A stretch of 64,000 nt of DNA, from the NCBI GenBank assembly GCA_013399695.1, contig VXAU01000294.1:1005830-1069829 (forward strand), read 5' to 3'. Under the pieces are notes generated by a model, which ran no database searches, was not told where the DNA came from, and saw nothing but the letters and a program-made list of their open reading frames with translations. The first letter of the stretch is position 1. Every line of letters begins with the position of its first letter. This DNA comes from Formicarius rufipectus. Its lineage: Eukaryota > Chordata > Aves > Passeriformes > Formicariidae. Both the position numbers and the translations under genes were made by a program. Shown in pieces: positions 35,821-50,720 of this stretch.

Positions 35821-38245
35821 TTTCTTTTGTCTAACTATAGTCATTTATGTTCTCCTTTGACATGGTCAGGTGTGTTTGTATGGTAAGTGAATGCCAGCTG
35901 CCTGAGGTATGTGTGGAGGGGAGGGGGAAAGGATGGCTCCAACCCCAACCTCTGGTGGCAGAGATTGTTTGTTAGAGATATCAATGTCCCTTTTATTTCC
36001 TGTTACACTAAGAGTGGCTGATTTTTGACAGACATGATACATGCACAGCCACAGGTTACTTGACCTGGAGGTGAGAAGTGTTTTAGCCTGCCCATGGAAA
36101 GCTAAAAGAGGAAGGAGAAGGCTCCCCTGTGAAACATAATTGGGGTGGCTGTCCCAAGTACAGAAGAATGGTGTGATTTTCATTATTTGATTTTAGTTGC
36201 TTTCCTGCCCTGACTTGTGTCTGCTACTCTCTACCAAAATTCAGCTTTCTTTGTTCTGCCACTTCTGTAATAACTGCACTGTTTAAGCATAAGCAAAAGC
36301 CATTGTGAGTTATCTTAGAAGGTAGTTATTTATGCCCATTGAGTTGGTTGGAAATGATACCGCTCTCCTGCTTAAAGATACTGTAAATTGTATGGTTAAA
36401 CAGGGAAAAAAATCCTCTCTTGGTTGTCTGGTTGCATGTCACAATTTCTGTTTGCAGTCAGAGTTTGGGCTTAAAGTTAAGAGTGCCATGAAAGATGGTT
36501 CATGCTAAGTTTCCTTTCTTCCCTACCTTGGCCTCCTGGCTTAATGTAATTTATACTCCACTTAGCATATTAGTATGTCAGTTACAGATTAAGGTAATCA
36601 CTGGGCTGGGGCTTAACAGTCATGCATATACAACATAAAAAGCCAATGGGTTTGCTTTTTAAGTGTCCCTCATGGTCCTGACAGTGATTTTGTTATCAGA
36701 TCCAAGGTGTTACTAAATGCTGGAAACTCTAGCACAATAGAAAACCACCTTTACTATTAATGCTTGGGAGTGTTGCACCTTATGGTCAGTTGACATATGA
36801 CTGTTTCAGCACTTTTCTGCTGGGTTTTGGGAAGGAAATTGCAGCAGTGTATACAGAGCAGCTCCCACATGTCCCTCCTGCCTCTTTTCACCTGTTTACA
36901 GCTGCCCTTGTCTAGTGACTTTTATAGCCAGCACTGAATTTTCCATGCTTCTCTAACGATTTGTATAGCTTTCCACCCCCGTTAACCATCTGCTGTTTTT
37001 CACACCCATGGCATTTTCAGTGAGGCTGCAGCAGAAAGGCCAGTGTGCACTTAATGGGCAGAGTGAAGGTGATTCAGAGCTTATTGTGGAAACTGAACTC
37101 TCCGCTTGACAGTTTTTAGCTGGTTTCTGTCCCTTTAGCTCACAGGTGGCTCACAGTCATAAAACCTAAACAGTTCTTGTTAGGACTCAGTCTGCACGTT
37201 TTTCAAACCCTCATCCACTCATTTTAAGAAATTACTTGGCTCAGTGAAGTGTGAATGTGCCTCCAGAACATTTGCAAAGCAAAAAGGAGATTTTGGCACC
37301 GTGCATCTTACTGTGTATATTTTTCCCATGAAAAACTGTCCTTTAAATCTCATTTCTTACCCAGATCTCGCAAATCTCAGTGGCAAGCCAGACCTGCATT
37401 TTGCTGCAAAGATCCTTCGTTTTCCAGTGAGTCTGAAGTTGCATGAGTTCACCCATTTCATTTTTTTAACAGAGACACTTAAAAATGTGGCGTGACAGTG
37501 AAAAAAAAACTAAATCATTTAAATGCTTAGGATATTCATTGCTATTAAAATATGTAATTGTTGAATTCTAATATGAAAAAAAAAAAAGAAGACATTACAC
37601 CAGCTGAGATGGATTTGGTTTAGGCAGAGATAAACACTGGCTTGCCCTAGCTAAGGGTGGATACGATGCTTTCCTCTTGAAGAGGCCAGGAGGCAGTCTG
37701 TGTGTTTCATAATGCATTTTTTCCACCTCTACCCAGTGCAGTCACTGCAGGATTAAAAGTTCTGATGAAGGTTTTATTGCCTTGCTTAAAGCTATTTCAC
37801 ATCATCTGCAGGCTCAAAAGGGGAGTCACCTTTGAGAATTGTATTAGTGTAATTATGAGTGTTGTTATTACCCTCAGCATTGCACAGGGCGTTGCAGTGG
37901 TAGAGTGACAGTGTTGTTGTCAGTGCAACTCAGATGTGGTGCTCAGGCACTCATGGGCCACACCTTTTCTGATAGATGCTGTATCCTCTTAGTGGCACTG
38001 CAATTAGATGAATTAAGGATCTGACCGTGGACAGGTGACTCACAGTATCTGGGCTTACCTGTTGTCATTTGGCCAAGCTGAGTTTGTAGCAATTGCCAAG
38101 GCAGTGAAATGTAAAGTATCTGTTGACTGCTGCTCCTGTGGTGTTTTGTCCTGGTTTCTTAACTGGATGCTGTTTGGAGTAGGAAGTGGCAAAAAGTTGT
38201 GGGCAAAGTCAGAATGTCTACAGGCCCTTGGGCCAGTGTGAATTT
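35821..38245. other. Intergenic, nothing recognised
   Basis: AT-rich sequence after the GDAP2 poly(A) site. There are no open reading frames with recognisable similarity, no RNA gene and no clear repeat apart from a short A-run near 37,575. Confidence 0.6.
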
Positions 38246-38436
38246 ACAGAATCATGGAATGGTTTGGGTTGGAAGGGACCTTGAAGATCATCTAGTTCCA
38301 AAACCCATGCCCTGGGCAGTGGCATCTCTCACTAGACTATGTTGCTCAGTGCCCCATCTTGGTGCCCCAGCCAGGTCTTGAACACTTACACAGATGGGCA
38401 TCCACAGCTTCTCTGGGCAACCTGTCCTAGTTCCTT
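38246..38436 (-). mobile_element. CR1-type LINE 3' end
   Basis: The plus strand starts acagaatcatggaatggttt, followed by gggttggaagggacctt, gatcatctagttcca, ggcatcca and ctctgggcaacctgt. This is the well-known antisense CR1 3' end, so the element lies on the minus strand. It is the best preserved mobile element in the window, about 190 bases, 5' truncated. A second short match, cacagaatcctaggatg, occurs near 38,494. Confidence 0.92.
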
Positions 38437-38510
38437 GTTTGCTATGTATGTACTTGCAGCTGAGCTGTTCTTTTTCCTGGGCTCTCCTGCTCACAGAATC
38501 CTAGGATGAA

Positions 38511-41500
38511 AACAAAGCTGCTGAGTTTCTCTGGCATCTTCTCTTCCTCAGTAGTAGCTTAAATCCTGTTTTTCCTATCTCATATTCCTGTGTTGCCTCA
38601 GCATTGCACTGGAGGCCTTCTCCCCAGTCTGTCCCTGAGCACTTCTGTGGCTGCAGTGCTGCAAAGGATTAGCATCCTGCTGCTGAGACCAGACATTCCA
38701 TGTGAAATTAATTTGGATGGTTCTGCTATTCAGCAAGCTGATACCAGCCCTTCCCCTTTGTCAAACTGGAAAACAAGAAGAAAAGGAGTTATCCCCTTTC
38801 CCTGGCCTCTCTGGGGTGAATCTTCTGTTACCTCTGTGACCAAGCAACCAAATGAATAGTCCCAATCTGAAACTTGTTTGCACCTCTTAGTCTAATACAG
38901 GAATTCCTGACTATATTGATTCTGGCTAAATAGGAACTGATCCCAGTGACTTCTGTTAGCAAGTGCAGTCTTGGGAGAGCAAGTGAATTGTTTCAGCTGT
39001 ATCTGAGGAAAAGTAAGAAGAAAACTAACAACTCAATTTGTGATCCTCCAGCACCAAGGAGGACTAAAACCAGTATGTAGCCTGTACTCCTGAAGCAACT
39101 GGCCCACTGAATTGTCTTCAGTCTCCCATGGGAAAATAATAATAATACCCGAGTTAGGAGGATGAACAATTGAGCACAGAGACAGGCAATGTGCAGTGTC
39201 CAGTGTCTGTGTTAGGCTAAGATAAGCCCTGAGGCATACGGGAGCAGGTGGAGGCAAGCAAACCTGCTGCAAGGTAGTGTTTCCCTCCTAACTGGAATGA
39301 CAGAAAGATGTTTTATGCTTCACTATTGGGATACAGAACCCTCTTAGCTCATATGCTTAAAACTAAAGTGTGTGGGATGGTGGGGTCTTCCTCTGGTCCC
39401 AGAGTTGATGGAGCTACCTCCTCCAGGAGAAGAGAGGAAAGTGCTGTGTAAGGGTTAAGGACTGCAAGGGTTAAAATGCTGCAGCCCGGGGCCCTCTGCA
39501 GCATGGCCTCTGCCTCTTTGAGTACCAGGTGGATTTCTGATAAGCAGTCAACTACTTGACTCTACAATCCCCCTGAAATATTTTAAATGGCAAAACCATT
39601 CACATCATGTATAACTGGAAAAAAAAGCCAAGATTCCTAATGTAATTTAGGCATAGCTATGGAGGAGGTGGCTTTGCTTGGAAGGACATTATGTACAGAA
39701 ACTAGGGGAAGGGGATTGTATCAGATGATCCACAGCAGCCTGTCTGCCAGCACAGCATCTGCTTTTAATCGGCTAATCAAATCCTGTTTGAAGCCTTTCT
39801 CAGCTGTGCTTCCCTTGAAAACCAGATTCCTCATCCAGATGTGGCAGGAGTTGCCATTACAGTGTGGTTAGCACAAGAGCAGCCAAACTCAGAGTGTTAC
39901 TGCATGCTCAACACTTTCACCTAGATGTTATGAGAGGTCCTTGCTCCAGGGAAGATGTAAATAGCAGAGCTCTTCTCCTTCATTCTTCCCATCTTCTGTA
40001 GTAGTTTATCCTCTGCTTTTTTGGGGGTAGCAAGGAAGGTTGTTAAATGCACACCCCTGTGCTCTGGAAGGAGGCCCGCCTGAAGCATCAGACTTCAAAG
40101 TTTGGTGTCCTCTAATACTGATGCTTCTGAGTGGAGCTGTTTTTGAGAATGAGATCTGACTTTGTGTCCAGGTAGTCAGTAATGGCATGAGTAGTGTGAG
40201 CTGTGTTGTGCAAAAATGGTCTGGATAGACTGTTCCTGGACTAGAGACCCACGCCAGTGCACACATCAGTTGTATATTGTGTCTGTATTAATCAGTGTGG
40301 TCCTGACACATCTCTGCGTGGTAACTGCAGCTCAGCTGTTATCTGCATACATGACTTTCAGAAAAACCATTAAGGAAACTGTGGGAAAATGTGATGGGCT
40401 TAATCTCAATCCATTGGGAAGGTCCTGTAGCTCAGTGAGAATTGACGTGAATGGCAAACACTCAGAAGAAAGGCTCAGCATGATCATTTTGGTCTTGCTG
40501 CATTGTTGTTAGTTGTTCTTTTCCAGAAAGCAAAAACAATTTTCAAGTAGTCAATGAGGAGAATGATTTAATTGTTTACCTTTTAATGAAGCCCTGGAGT
40601 TATGTACTCAACACCTCTGCTGGAACCAACTGTGTGGCCTGTCACAGAGCAGTAGGTGTCCTGTGCTGTCCGTCTTTTCCAAAAAAATACTGAGTGCCTG
40701 GTACATTCAGGAAAGGGGATCCAAGGTGTGGTTGAGGAATGCTTTGGATGAGAGGGTCTGCACAGTTACCATAAACATGAGCTGCTACCCAAGCTGCAGT
40801 TCTTGCCTGGCGCATGGATACTGTGTGGTCAGTGCAATGGGGCTGTAATCTGGCCTTCTGCTTGAAGAAAGAGGTGGAGGTCAAGATTCAAACTTGTAGA
40901 GCTACTTTATCAATAAGATCATTCACAATTGAGTCATGTTTGTGGGATCTCTTTGGTTTCTGGTGTGACACTGTATCAAACTCACACCTACCATAAAGCA
41001 ATGCTGCTCAAAAGCACACAGATATGTCAGTATGTGAGTGTCCTGGCCTGGTGTTAGATGCTCATTCCACAGAACATGCCCAGTGATGTCCATCAGTTTA
41101 TGATGCTTATTTCCTTGAAAGAGATGGTTGCAAACTCTGTTTCTCAGCAGAATGTTTGCAGAACAAGGAGCTCATAACTCATGTAATTTAAAGGTTAATA
41201 GCAGCATCTGGCTGCTGTAACAACTTGGACAAACTTAGGCATTGCTAATAGTTTGGCTAAAAAAGTCATTTTTACATCATCTGAACAGGTTTGCTCATTG
41301 GCAAGTAAGATGTTACCCTGTCTGCCCAGAAAAGATATTTCAAAGGTGTCTTTGCATATTGAAGACTAACACTAGTGAACATCTTCACAAGAACAGGAAA
41401 TGTGCAGTGTAGACCCTTGACTGAATTAATAGTGGTAGTAAAGGAAATGCCTGGCTGGTATTGATTAGCATGGTTCTCTGGCTCATTGATCCATCATCAG

Positions 41501-44500
41501 TATCCTGCTGGCTCTCTAGCTTATTGATCAATTGGCATCCGCTTTCTTGGATACAAAGTGTGTAGTCCGGTGCAAGCGTATCCATAGCACTTGAACCTGC
41601 TCCTCTCAGCAGCCAGCAGCAATAGCAAGCTAAGTGTAACCCAACTGTGCTTCAAAGGCATATACATCCTATGTGTATTTTGGAGTTCCTAAAAGTTCTT
41701 GGGCCACCTCCTCAGAAAGCTGCAAGGCCCCAGAGCTGAGCCAGTAAAAGGAGATCCCAAAAGAGAGTCACTGAACTAGTCTGGCAAATTCTCACCCAAG
41801 CATAGAAGAGAGGAGAAAGAAATCTCAGACCCTGAGGTCACTTGAATCTGCTGCTGTTGGTGAGAAAAGCCTAATCAGCCCATTCCATCCAGCCCTTGGA
41901 GTCTGCAAGGGTGGGGAAAACTGACTGAACTGAAACTCTCCCTGACAGTGCTCTGAATTTCAGACAAGGAGCAATCCCCCTTTTCTGGTCCCAGTGGACT
42001 TCAGAGGGTTCTTCCAAAGGTGGCTGGACAGTACAACATGTCAGGCACATGCACCTCTCTTGATTTTCTGGATGAAATCCTCTCTGGATTTTCTGCATCC
42101 AGAAGCTTGTACACACTGTCAGTATGAAATGTGAACTCAGTGAGAGGCTACTGAGTGGAGACCAACTGATGGTGAACATCACAGTTTGAACAATAATATT
42201 AAACAAGAATTTCTCTAAGTCCAGAGTCATAAGACAGAGAGTATTAAGCAGAATAGCTGCTCTTTTATGAGACCAGACAAGAACATTTGAAAAATTCAAA
42301 CACATTTTATGGTAACGGTAAGATAGCTTCTTTTGGCAGATCCCAGTGTAGTAGTTACTTTGAAGGGAAATACTCCATGTCCTGTTGTAGCTTTGTTTGC
42401 ACTTGAGCATCTCTTTGAACTGAACTCTGTTACAGCAGTACACCAAAGCATTTTTGAGGTGCAGATCCAAGAATTTAAAAAATAAATTTTAAACCACAAC
42501 CACAAAGCAGAATATGTAGAAATGTTCTGCAGCCTGAGTGTGCAGTACCAGCCATCAGTGGGACCTGCTGATGTGCCAGCTGTGGGATGAATACTCAGTC
42601 CAGCAGCACATCCTGAGACCTGATGAAGATGGCAGAGTTTGTGCTGATGGAATGGTCACAAATAAGATGCCCTTTTAGACATTTTTAGAGACAGTAATGC
42701 AGCTAGGCAAATTCTCCTCTGGTGCATCACATTTAGATATCTCGCTCTGTGCACTGTCATTGTCAGTGTTATTGTTAGCCGCCAAAACTAGTTACATAGT
42801 CATTACAGAAGCAACAGTGAAGAAATATTTCACAATTAGCAATGAACCTTCAAAGTGACTTGCTAAAAACAGACTTTGGGGCTGTTCCCCTGAAAACCCC
42901 ATCGCTCCCTCCTGCCCCATCCTCCAGTGGCCCATTTCCAAGGGGTTCAAAGTGCAACACCTTTTCAACACCTCGTTTGGAAAGGCGTATCAGTGTTCGC
43001 CGAGAGATGCAAGTTATTTTAATGATTCAGAGAGGCAGCAAGCAGTACAACTAGAAATAGTCCTTATACCTGTGGAAAATGCACTGCAGCCAGCAGCAAG
43101 GTTTTCTGATGGAGGGCTGCTTCCTTAGCCTGCTCTTGCAATGCTCATCAGCCAGCCCAAGGAAACCCACTGCAACCCTGGAGCAACCAATGGGGACAAC
43201 CGCAGCAGTAAGCAGTTCCACTGTCACCCCATCCATCCCACAGACCAGCTCGCTGCAGTTTTAAGCCACCATCATTAAATTAAGCGTGTTGACTCCAGAC
43301 ACTTCTTGAGGTTTGGAGGCTTTTCGTTGGAATTTCTTAGGTGAGGAAGAACAAAGGTCCTCAGGATCCCCCTGGACTCCCCAGTCATTCTTTGATTCAT
43401 CACAGCATCTGTGAATGGAGAGCATGCCTGTACCTGGGGACTGCCAGGGACATCAGTCCCATGGCCACTGCACAGCTGGGAGGTCACGCTTCTCCAAGCA
43501 CTCCATGTCTAGATGCCAGCTGCCTGTGCAGTCTAAACAGCACAGAGTTTGCTGTGTCTGGCAAATCCCAGGAGCAGAGCAGCTGTAGCTGCTCCAGGAC
43601 AGCAGTAAAGGGACGTGCACATGAATCCAGAGAGAGTTATTCTATTCTCCTGGCACTACAGCAAGCCCTAATGAGAAGCAGCCCACACAAGCTTTTGAAG
43701 AATGAACTCACCAGGAGACTCTGCTCTGATCAGCCTCCAACCCTCTCATCTGCTTAGGAGAAATAATAAATTGGGACATACAAGTTATTTTCATATGCAG
43801 TCAAGTAACCTCACATAGGGAGGACAAGCAGGGAGGGTGGGGTTAAGGTTGGAGCTGCTCCCCCAAGAATCAGGAAATGCATCAGGGAGCCTGCAGAGCC
43901 CCAGAAAATCTCTTGGTCCCTTTGGGAAGATGCAGGAGGGGATCAGGGAATGAGGTGCTCTGTTTCCTAAGGCCAAAAGAGCTGCTATTTTTTTTAACCT
44001 GGGCTCAGTTCTGGCTCAGGCAGGCTGATTGTCCCAGAACAGACACCCACCTGCCCCAGGGTGGGCAGGCACAGTTTGGCCAGGCATGTTGCTGGCAGTG
44101 CTGCTATGGCACAACCACACAGGTCATGGGCATCTTCTTGTGACTGCCCAGAGAATGAGCCAGAAAGAATAGGATCATCTTCAACCAAAGAACTTCGAGG
44201 ATGGTATCTGAAGATTCAAACTATGTTACTCATGACATTTCCATTTCTTTTTTTCATTTTATATATTTCATTTTTTAAAACCTCATTATTTTTCCTTTAG
44301 CATTTGCTTTCCTGCTGGTAGACAATGTTTTGAGAGGTCACATCCAGTTCACTTCCGTCCATCCTATTCTTACCATTTGCCAAGCTAAGTAAAGCCTATC
44401 TGACTTCCTATTTTGAAAAAAAATTTTAAAAAGACCCATCTGTTTAGCTAAGGGCAGCACATGCCAGGAGTGGGAGCACAGTGAATGGGGAACTGTGACT

Positions 44501-47500
44501 AGATCTACACTGGTCCTGAATTCAGTCCCTCACCCACACTCCTGTCACTAAGCTGGCCAGGCACAGGAACCTGTGGCACCCACCAGGGATGGGTTTTGCT
44601 GCTGCTGGGCCTCAAGGTGGACAGTCCCAGGGCTGAGGCACAGGGAATATGAGCATCTGCCACTGCAGTGCTGGTTGGCGTGGGAACAGTGCCAATAGGG
44701 GTGACTCTGAAACTGGTCGCACTCAAACACAAGTGCTTCTTTTTTTCAAGACCAGGAGCAGCAATGGAGCTACCTCCCCTTTCTCCAAAAATCTTTGATA
44801 ACTAGAGCTCCATTTACATTTTGCAAAAGCTCCTCAGCTGGGCAAAGCCAGTGGTCAAAACAGACAGGAGAGTTTCCAAAAGAAGTTTTAATCCTTTCCA
44901 AGAGACAAGCCATATTAGCTAAGTTGAAATGTCTTCCCCAGGTAGGAAAAAGGCTCTTCCCATGGAATGCATTAGCCCTTTGCAACATTAATCCCAAAGG
45001 CAAAGGGAGGGCATGACAGTCTCTTGTGATCTCCAAAAGGTCACAGGCAATTTGTGGCTCTGGCAAGTTTTAGTTGTAAGGTTTTTGCTTTCTATAAACT
45101 CCCCAGCATAGCCATGAATGGGCATGGGGTTTGGTTTGGTTGGGGTTTTTTTAAATATGGATTTGGTTTTTAATCCTGTATTGGGTTCTCCTTACATAAC
45201 CTGCTTTCCCTGTCTCATTCCTGTTTGCTGCAAGAAGATAGTCTGATAAGGATAAGCAGAGATGGAAGCCTTCTCTATTGCAAGCTGAAGGAGTGACCAC
45301 TCCTTGAATTTTCACAAAAAGTGCTTGTTGTGACCACTTGCCAGACATCTGGAGACAAACAGCTGCTAAAAGGAACCAACATAAAACATGGATGTTTTGA
45401 ATTGTTTGTTTGACTAAGATATTTTTTAGCCTCTTGGTTGTTCTTGTTTTTCCCCCTTGCTTGAATTGTGTCAAAAGTCTTCCAGGAAAAAGATAACAAC
45501 CAAGACCTAATTCCCTAAATATAATCAAAATTAATTTTAAAAAAGGAAAAGAGAAAATAAGGACCCAAAGTCTGACAAAGTTGCAGGTATTTGTATCTGC
45601 TTCTAATGAAACCAACAGCCAAAACCATCCCCCAAACAAAGCAACTGTCCTCCCTCCTCCCCCTTGTATGATGGGCTAGAAAGTCAACTCTCCTTGCTGC
45701 TTTAATGCTGCTTTTCCAAGAAAAAATTTTCAAGTTGGAGATGGAATGAAATGGGCTAATTCATGACAGTAATTTGCTTTGAGACTTGAAAAAATCTTTC
45801 CCACCATCTCAGAGAACTGCAGAACCACAGGACTTATACCCCTACCTGGAAAATCTCCAGGGGCAAAAAATAAAGAAGAAGCAAAGACACATTTAGAGAA
45901 TTCCTAAACCCACTGATTGCAGCCAAGGGATGCCTGCTGCAGAGCAAATGCCATCACTTCACAAACCCACCAGAGTGTTCAGCTGAGTCAGCCAAAAAGT
46001 GACTAAAGGAGAACAAACTGATTTGGACTTACCTTCCTAAGGTAATCTGCAGACACAGTATATGGATATAGGCTTGTGGGGATTTTATTCCTTCCAGCCA
46101 TTCTTCCATGTGGTGTTTAACATAAAGGTTATGAAAATAGATACTAGAACCTTACTTGCTAGTACAAGCCCACATGGACTTTGCTTGTTGGTTTCTGTAC
46201 TGCATGTTTTGGAAGGAAAAAAGCCTGGTGAGTCCTGACTCCTGAGGTACAAGGGGATAAGTTCTTCCATGGCTTGAGACCAGACAAAGGCGTACAAATA
46301 TGGGTAGGAATATTTGATCAGGCTTGCAGGGCAGTGATTAACATTAGCAAACCTAAAGATGAGGTTGATTTGGGTTTAGGCTGCTAATGAGCATGGCTGG
46401 AGGGACGTGCATCTTTTGTGAAAGCACCATGTGCAGTTTCTCTTCGACACTCCAGCACCTCCCATGCTTTCACAACTGTACTAACCTCTTCCTGCCTGGG
46501 AACAGCACACATCAGCTCAGTAGACCCCATTTTTAATTATTTTTTTCCCACTCTAACTGATGGTCCTAATTGTCCAGACCAGAAGCACCTGGCCCAGAAA
46601 CCTACACAGCAGGTTCTGTCACAGGAGTGATGCCAGAGGCAACCAACAGAGCCACGTGCCTGTCCCGAGCCCAGGATGTCTGCACTTAGGAGAGGGGGTA
46701 GTGCCATTACTGCCTCCTTGGAGATGCACCTTCTGCAGCATCCTGAAACATGACGTGACTCTTCAGCTACAGCACAAGCTCAGGGATACGTTTTTCCCCT
46801 TTCTGGGATAAACACTGCAGTCACTCAAGCCTGGGGACACATGCCAGGGCAGTGTGCACTGCCAGCAACTGGATACACACACTCGGGGTCTCTTCAGATG
46901 GGCTGAGGCTGGGGAAAGGGTCCCATCCTGGCATGGAGTCTTGCCTCGCTGCCTCCTCAAGGTCTTTTCAGGATCTTTTCCTCCAGGACAAAATGTCAAC
47001 AACCTGGCACACAGCTGATGTTTAGTCTGACCTTGCTGCTGCGTCTCCAGCGTGCGGCTGCCTCGCAGGGATCACTGGCTCTCAGGCATTTTGCACTGCA
47101 GAGCTCACAGGGAGAGACTGAGCAGAGAGGTTACAGCAACTCCTTAGCACTAGTGCTGGCTCCCCTGCAAAGCCAAGAGGCAGCTCCTGGGCTTCCATGT
47201 GCTGATCCCGTGAGGAACTCCAGAGGACTGGCACCCAGCATAGGGCAGAGCAGCCAAGAGGCTCAGCCAGCACCATGAACTCCACGAGACGCATCTTGGT
47301 TGCCAAACTCTATGAAAAGCTCTGACTTCCCTGCAAAGAGTCCCTTCCTGTTGCAAAATGGAGGCATTGGCCAACAGGGCAAGTTATTCACTTCATCCAC
47401 TGTGCCATATCACTTGGACATGGGAGCACAAATCCTCCCCATATCTTAGGGTATCCTTTTGGAAGGAGCACTCATCGGGCAGTTCTGCATTTCCAAAGGA

Positions 47501-50500
47501 ACAAGCACCTCTGGGGGCCACACTCACTGATTTTTCAGATTGGTAATTGGGATTCACTATGAACAGGTCAGAAACATCCTAAGCTGGTGACTAGGTTCAT
47601 CCACACATCCCCTCCAGGGTGGACAGGCATATATCCCCAAGCAGCCACCCACCAGCCCCAGGCTCCCCAGGATGGGATGGGGATGAGCACAAGCAGTGCA
47701 GGCTGTAGGCAACACAGAGAGGTCTGGAACAGGGCTGGGGAACAGCAGAGACATGTCACTAAAGAGCCACGCATGGAGCAGGCACTGCCTGAGCCACGGA
47801 CCTCATTGCAGGACACCACTCTGGCAGCAGGTGCCCAGCTGGTGCTGGGATAGTGGCTCAGTCCATCACCAGGCTGAACCAGGGATACAACAGCACATGC
47901 AGGATTTTACTGTTGTGTGGCATTTTGCTTGCAAGTCACCCACCAGCTCCCCAGAGAGCTGGGGGCGTTGAAGGCATCATACAATACTTCTACTTAGAGA
48001 TCCTCACCCAACTCATCCAAGTGCTTGGGTGTGGATCATCTCCACCTGCCTGTGTCAAACCTTGCAGCTGCAGGTCACCACACCTAGAGCAGAGGATGGA
48101 GACGAGCAGAGTCCCCTGCTATGGGCTCCATGTTGGCTATGGCCCCCATCCACGTGCTGATGCTCAATGCAGGGCACAAACACAAGGGCAGGAGTGGTTT
48201 TGTGGAGTGCAGGAATACAGGAAAGCAGTGGGATGAATTCCTTATCTCAGGTGCAGAGAAGCATTTTAACTTCCCATGATGTCTACAGGCGCAAGGGGAG
48301 AAGAGGAGAAGGAAGATGGGGACCAAAGCATTTTGCAGAGGTAGCTACAGGGCCCACTCACTCACACACCCCAGGAAACACCTGGTTTAGGCTTTGGCTG
48401 GCAGTTTGAGCCACCATGCATGCGTGGGAGTTTGCAGCTGGTGTTTCTCTGCCTATCCCCCTCCCCTGTTCTGTGCGTTATCAGCACCTGGAATGCTATG
48501 AAATCTTTCACGCAGGCTGCACCTGTCCCTCTGACTTCATCCCATTTTAGCTGCAGTGTCCTCTTGCAAAGATGCTGTTTTGAGTTAGAAAAGGGCATGG
48601 AGCAACCAGTTGTTTCCAGCCATAAGATCTGCTGTATCACCACCCGGGGCCAAAAGCAGCCAGTCCTGATGCTGAAGCAGATCAGAGAGGTATGTGCTTC
48701 ACAGGACACTGACAGCCCTCAAGTGTCCTGGCTTCAGTGTAACCAGGAGGCTCCTGTTTCTGAACAGTTTCCCAGGGAAACCTGACTTCTTCTCCAGAGC
48801 AATGGCATGGCCATGATAGCCATGGTACCTGTTACCCATGCTCCAGTAGTGCCAAGGGGAAGGCCAAGTACATGGAATACCTTCAACAGAGAGAGTCTTC
48901 TGGTACTGCTGATGTTCTGGTGGTCTCTACTTGAACACAAGCCAGTTTTTGCCCAGATTCAGCCTAAGAGAGTTATAAGTCTGGCCCTAAGTTCAGAGTT
49001 TCCCCTTTCCATTGCTCAGGCCATGTCCAACACACAGGTACCTCATCCCAAGCCATGCTCAAGCCTGTAGAGAGATACAGGTGGCTCTCCTCATGCAGAG
49101 CCATGTTTGTGGCTCAACACTGGTGCACAAGCTCACCTCTTACAGCAGCTCTCTGCAGGCTTAGAGGGGCAGCATTTATCAGTTGCAACTACAAGCACAA
49201 CCCCTGTGTTAGCCCCATGTCATCTCAGAAAACCAAACCACACCATGGAGGGGAGACATTTCTCTGCTTCACTTTGCCATAGTGTGGGTCTTCTCTCCAG
49301 GGAGAGCTGGAGCAGGGCACACCTCATTGCTGGGCTGAGGAGGCTGCTGGGCACTGTGACCCTCCCTGTAACATCTTCCAGGGACTGAGACCGGAGCCAC
49401 CTTGGTCCATGGCATGCTTCACCAAGCCAGTCTTTCCACCATGAGAAAGCTGTGGCCAGACCTGTCAGAGAGGCCAAGAAGAGGGGCACAGCACCTTAAC
49501 TCTTGGCTCAGGAGCCAGCTGCAGGGCTGCTCTGAACTGCCAGGTGGGATCATGCTTGGCTGTTTCAGTAGCAGCAGCAGAGATGGGGAGGAGGTGAGGG
49601 ACTGGCATGGCACTGGACATGCCACCATGCAGGGCACTGTAAATCTCCTGTCCCACACAGCAACACGGCTGCCTGTGATGGGCTGTTTTGCTGCCTGTAG
49701 ACTAAACAGGGCCCTGTGGCCAGCACCAGCCTCACTGCTGAGAAGCCAAGGTAAGGAGAAGTGAAAGCCACAGGGACTGTGACACCTGCTCTGCCTCCCT
49801 GTTTCACTTGTCTCTCAGGAAACCTTGAGTTGCTATATTTGAGCACTGATTACGTCTTGGCTCTGTTCTTATCGTTGTTTGTGAAGTTTGACTGAGTTCA
49901 CACACTCTTATGTACACAATGTGCCACCCTCTGGCTGCCAGGGAGCACTCACAGCTGGCTGGGGTGTTCCCCTCCACCACAGGGACACAGGGTCCTGGGG
50001 AGGGTGGAAATATTTTCCCCAGGCTTCCTGCACCAGCAACATCCCAGTGCACATGTGAACCTGGAGAGGAGATGCTAAAAGCCCAGGCTGGGCACAGACA
50101 GGTGATTTGACTCCCCCTTGGCACATGGCAAGAGACGGTGGGTACTGGTCCTTGTCCTGCAGGGCAGAGCATCTCCCTAGAAAAGACAGGACAGCTGCCA
50201 CAGGAGTTCAGCCTTTTGAGGAGACCAGGGGGAAAAAAACAGCAGAGGTAGGTAGGTAGCAGGTAGCTAGCAGAGGCTGTAAGAGTTGGGGTGGTTGGGC
50301 TCCTCAATGCCTTGTTGTCCCACATCAGTAGCACCTTCCTGTTCCTGAGGGTGGTAACAACGATCTTTCCACTGTAGAAGACCTGCCAGCCTGGAGAGTG
50401 CTGTTTCACAGCATGATTCCTCTTCCTTTCAAACCCATCCCATGGTAGCTTTTCCTCTCTATCTGTTTTTCTACCATTGAAGGGACGTTTAATTCATCTA

Positions 50501-50720
50501 GGAGTCAAAGATCACTCAAAACAACTAAGGCTTTCAAGCCAACCATCAAGACCCCTCACCCTTTTCCTCCCCAGACAGAAGGGTCACACTAGAAGGCAGC
50601 TGAGTCCTCTCTGACCAGCACAGTGGGGAACATACCAGTCAGAGTTTTTACAAGCAGATCAAAGAAAGTCATCTTGTATCCAGCTCCTTTCCTACAGTGA
50701 CATTTCCCTGGGCAGGCTGA
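38511..50720. other. Intergenic, no gene supported
   Basis: From about 46.4 kb the sequence becomes more GC-rich. The longest open frames (for example minus-strand 41,871-42,470 and 49,804-50,409, each near 200 codons) show no similarity I recognise, no splice partners and no codon pattern like WDR3 or GDAP2. They are probably chance frames. No RNA gene was recognised. Confidence 0.5.

Noticed and set aside
41871..42470. Minus-strand open frame of 199 codons
   Set aside because: No recognisable domain, no splice partners, and ordinary composition for non-coding DNA; probably chance.
49804..50409. Minus-strand open frame of 201 codons in GC-richer intergenic DNA
   Set aside because: Low-complexity Pro/Ser/Cys-rich translation without a known motif; overlapping frames on both strands are similarly open.
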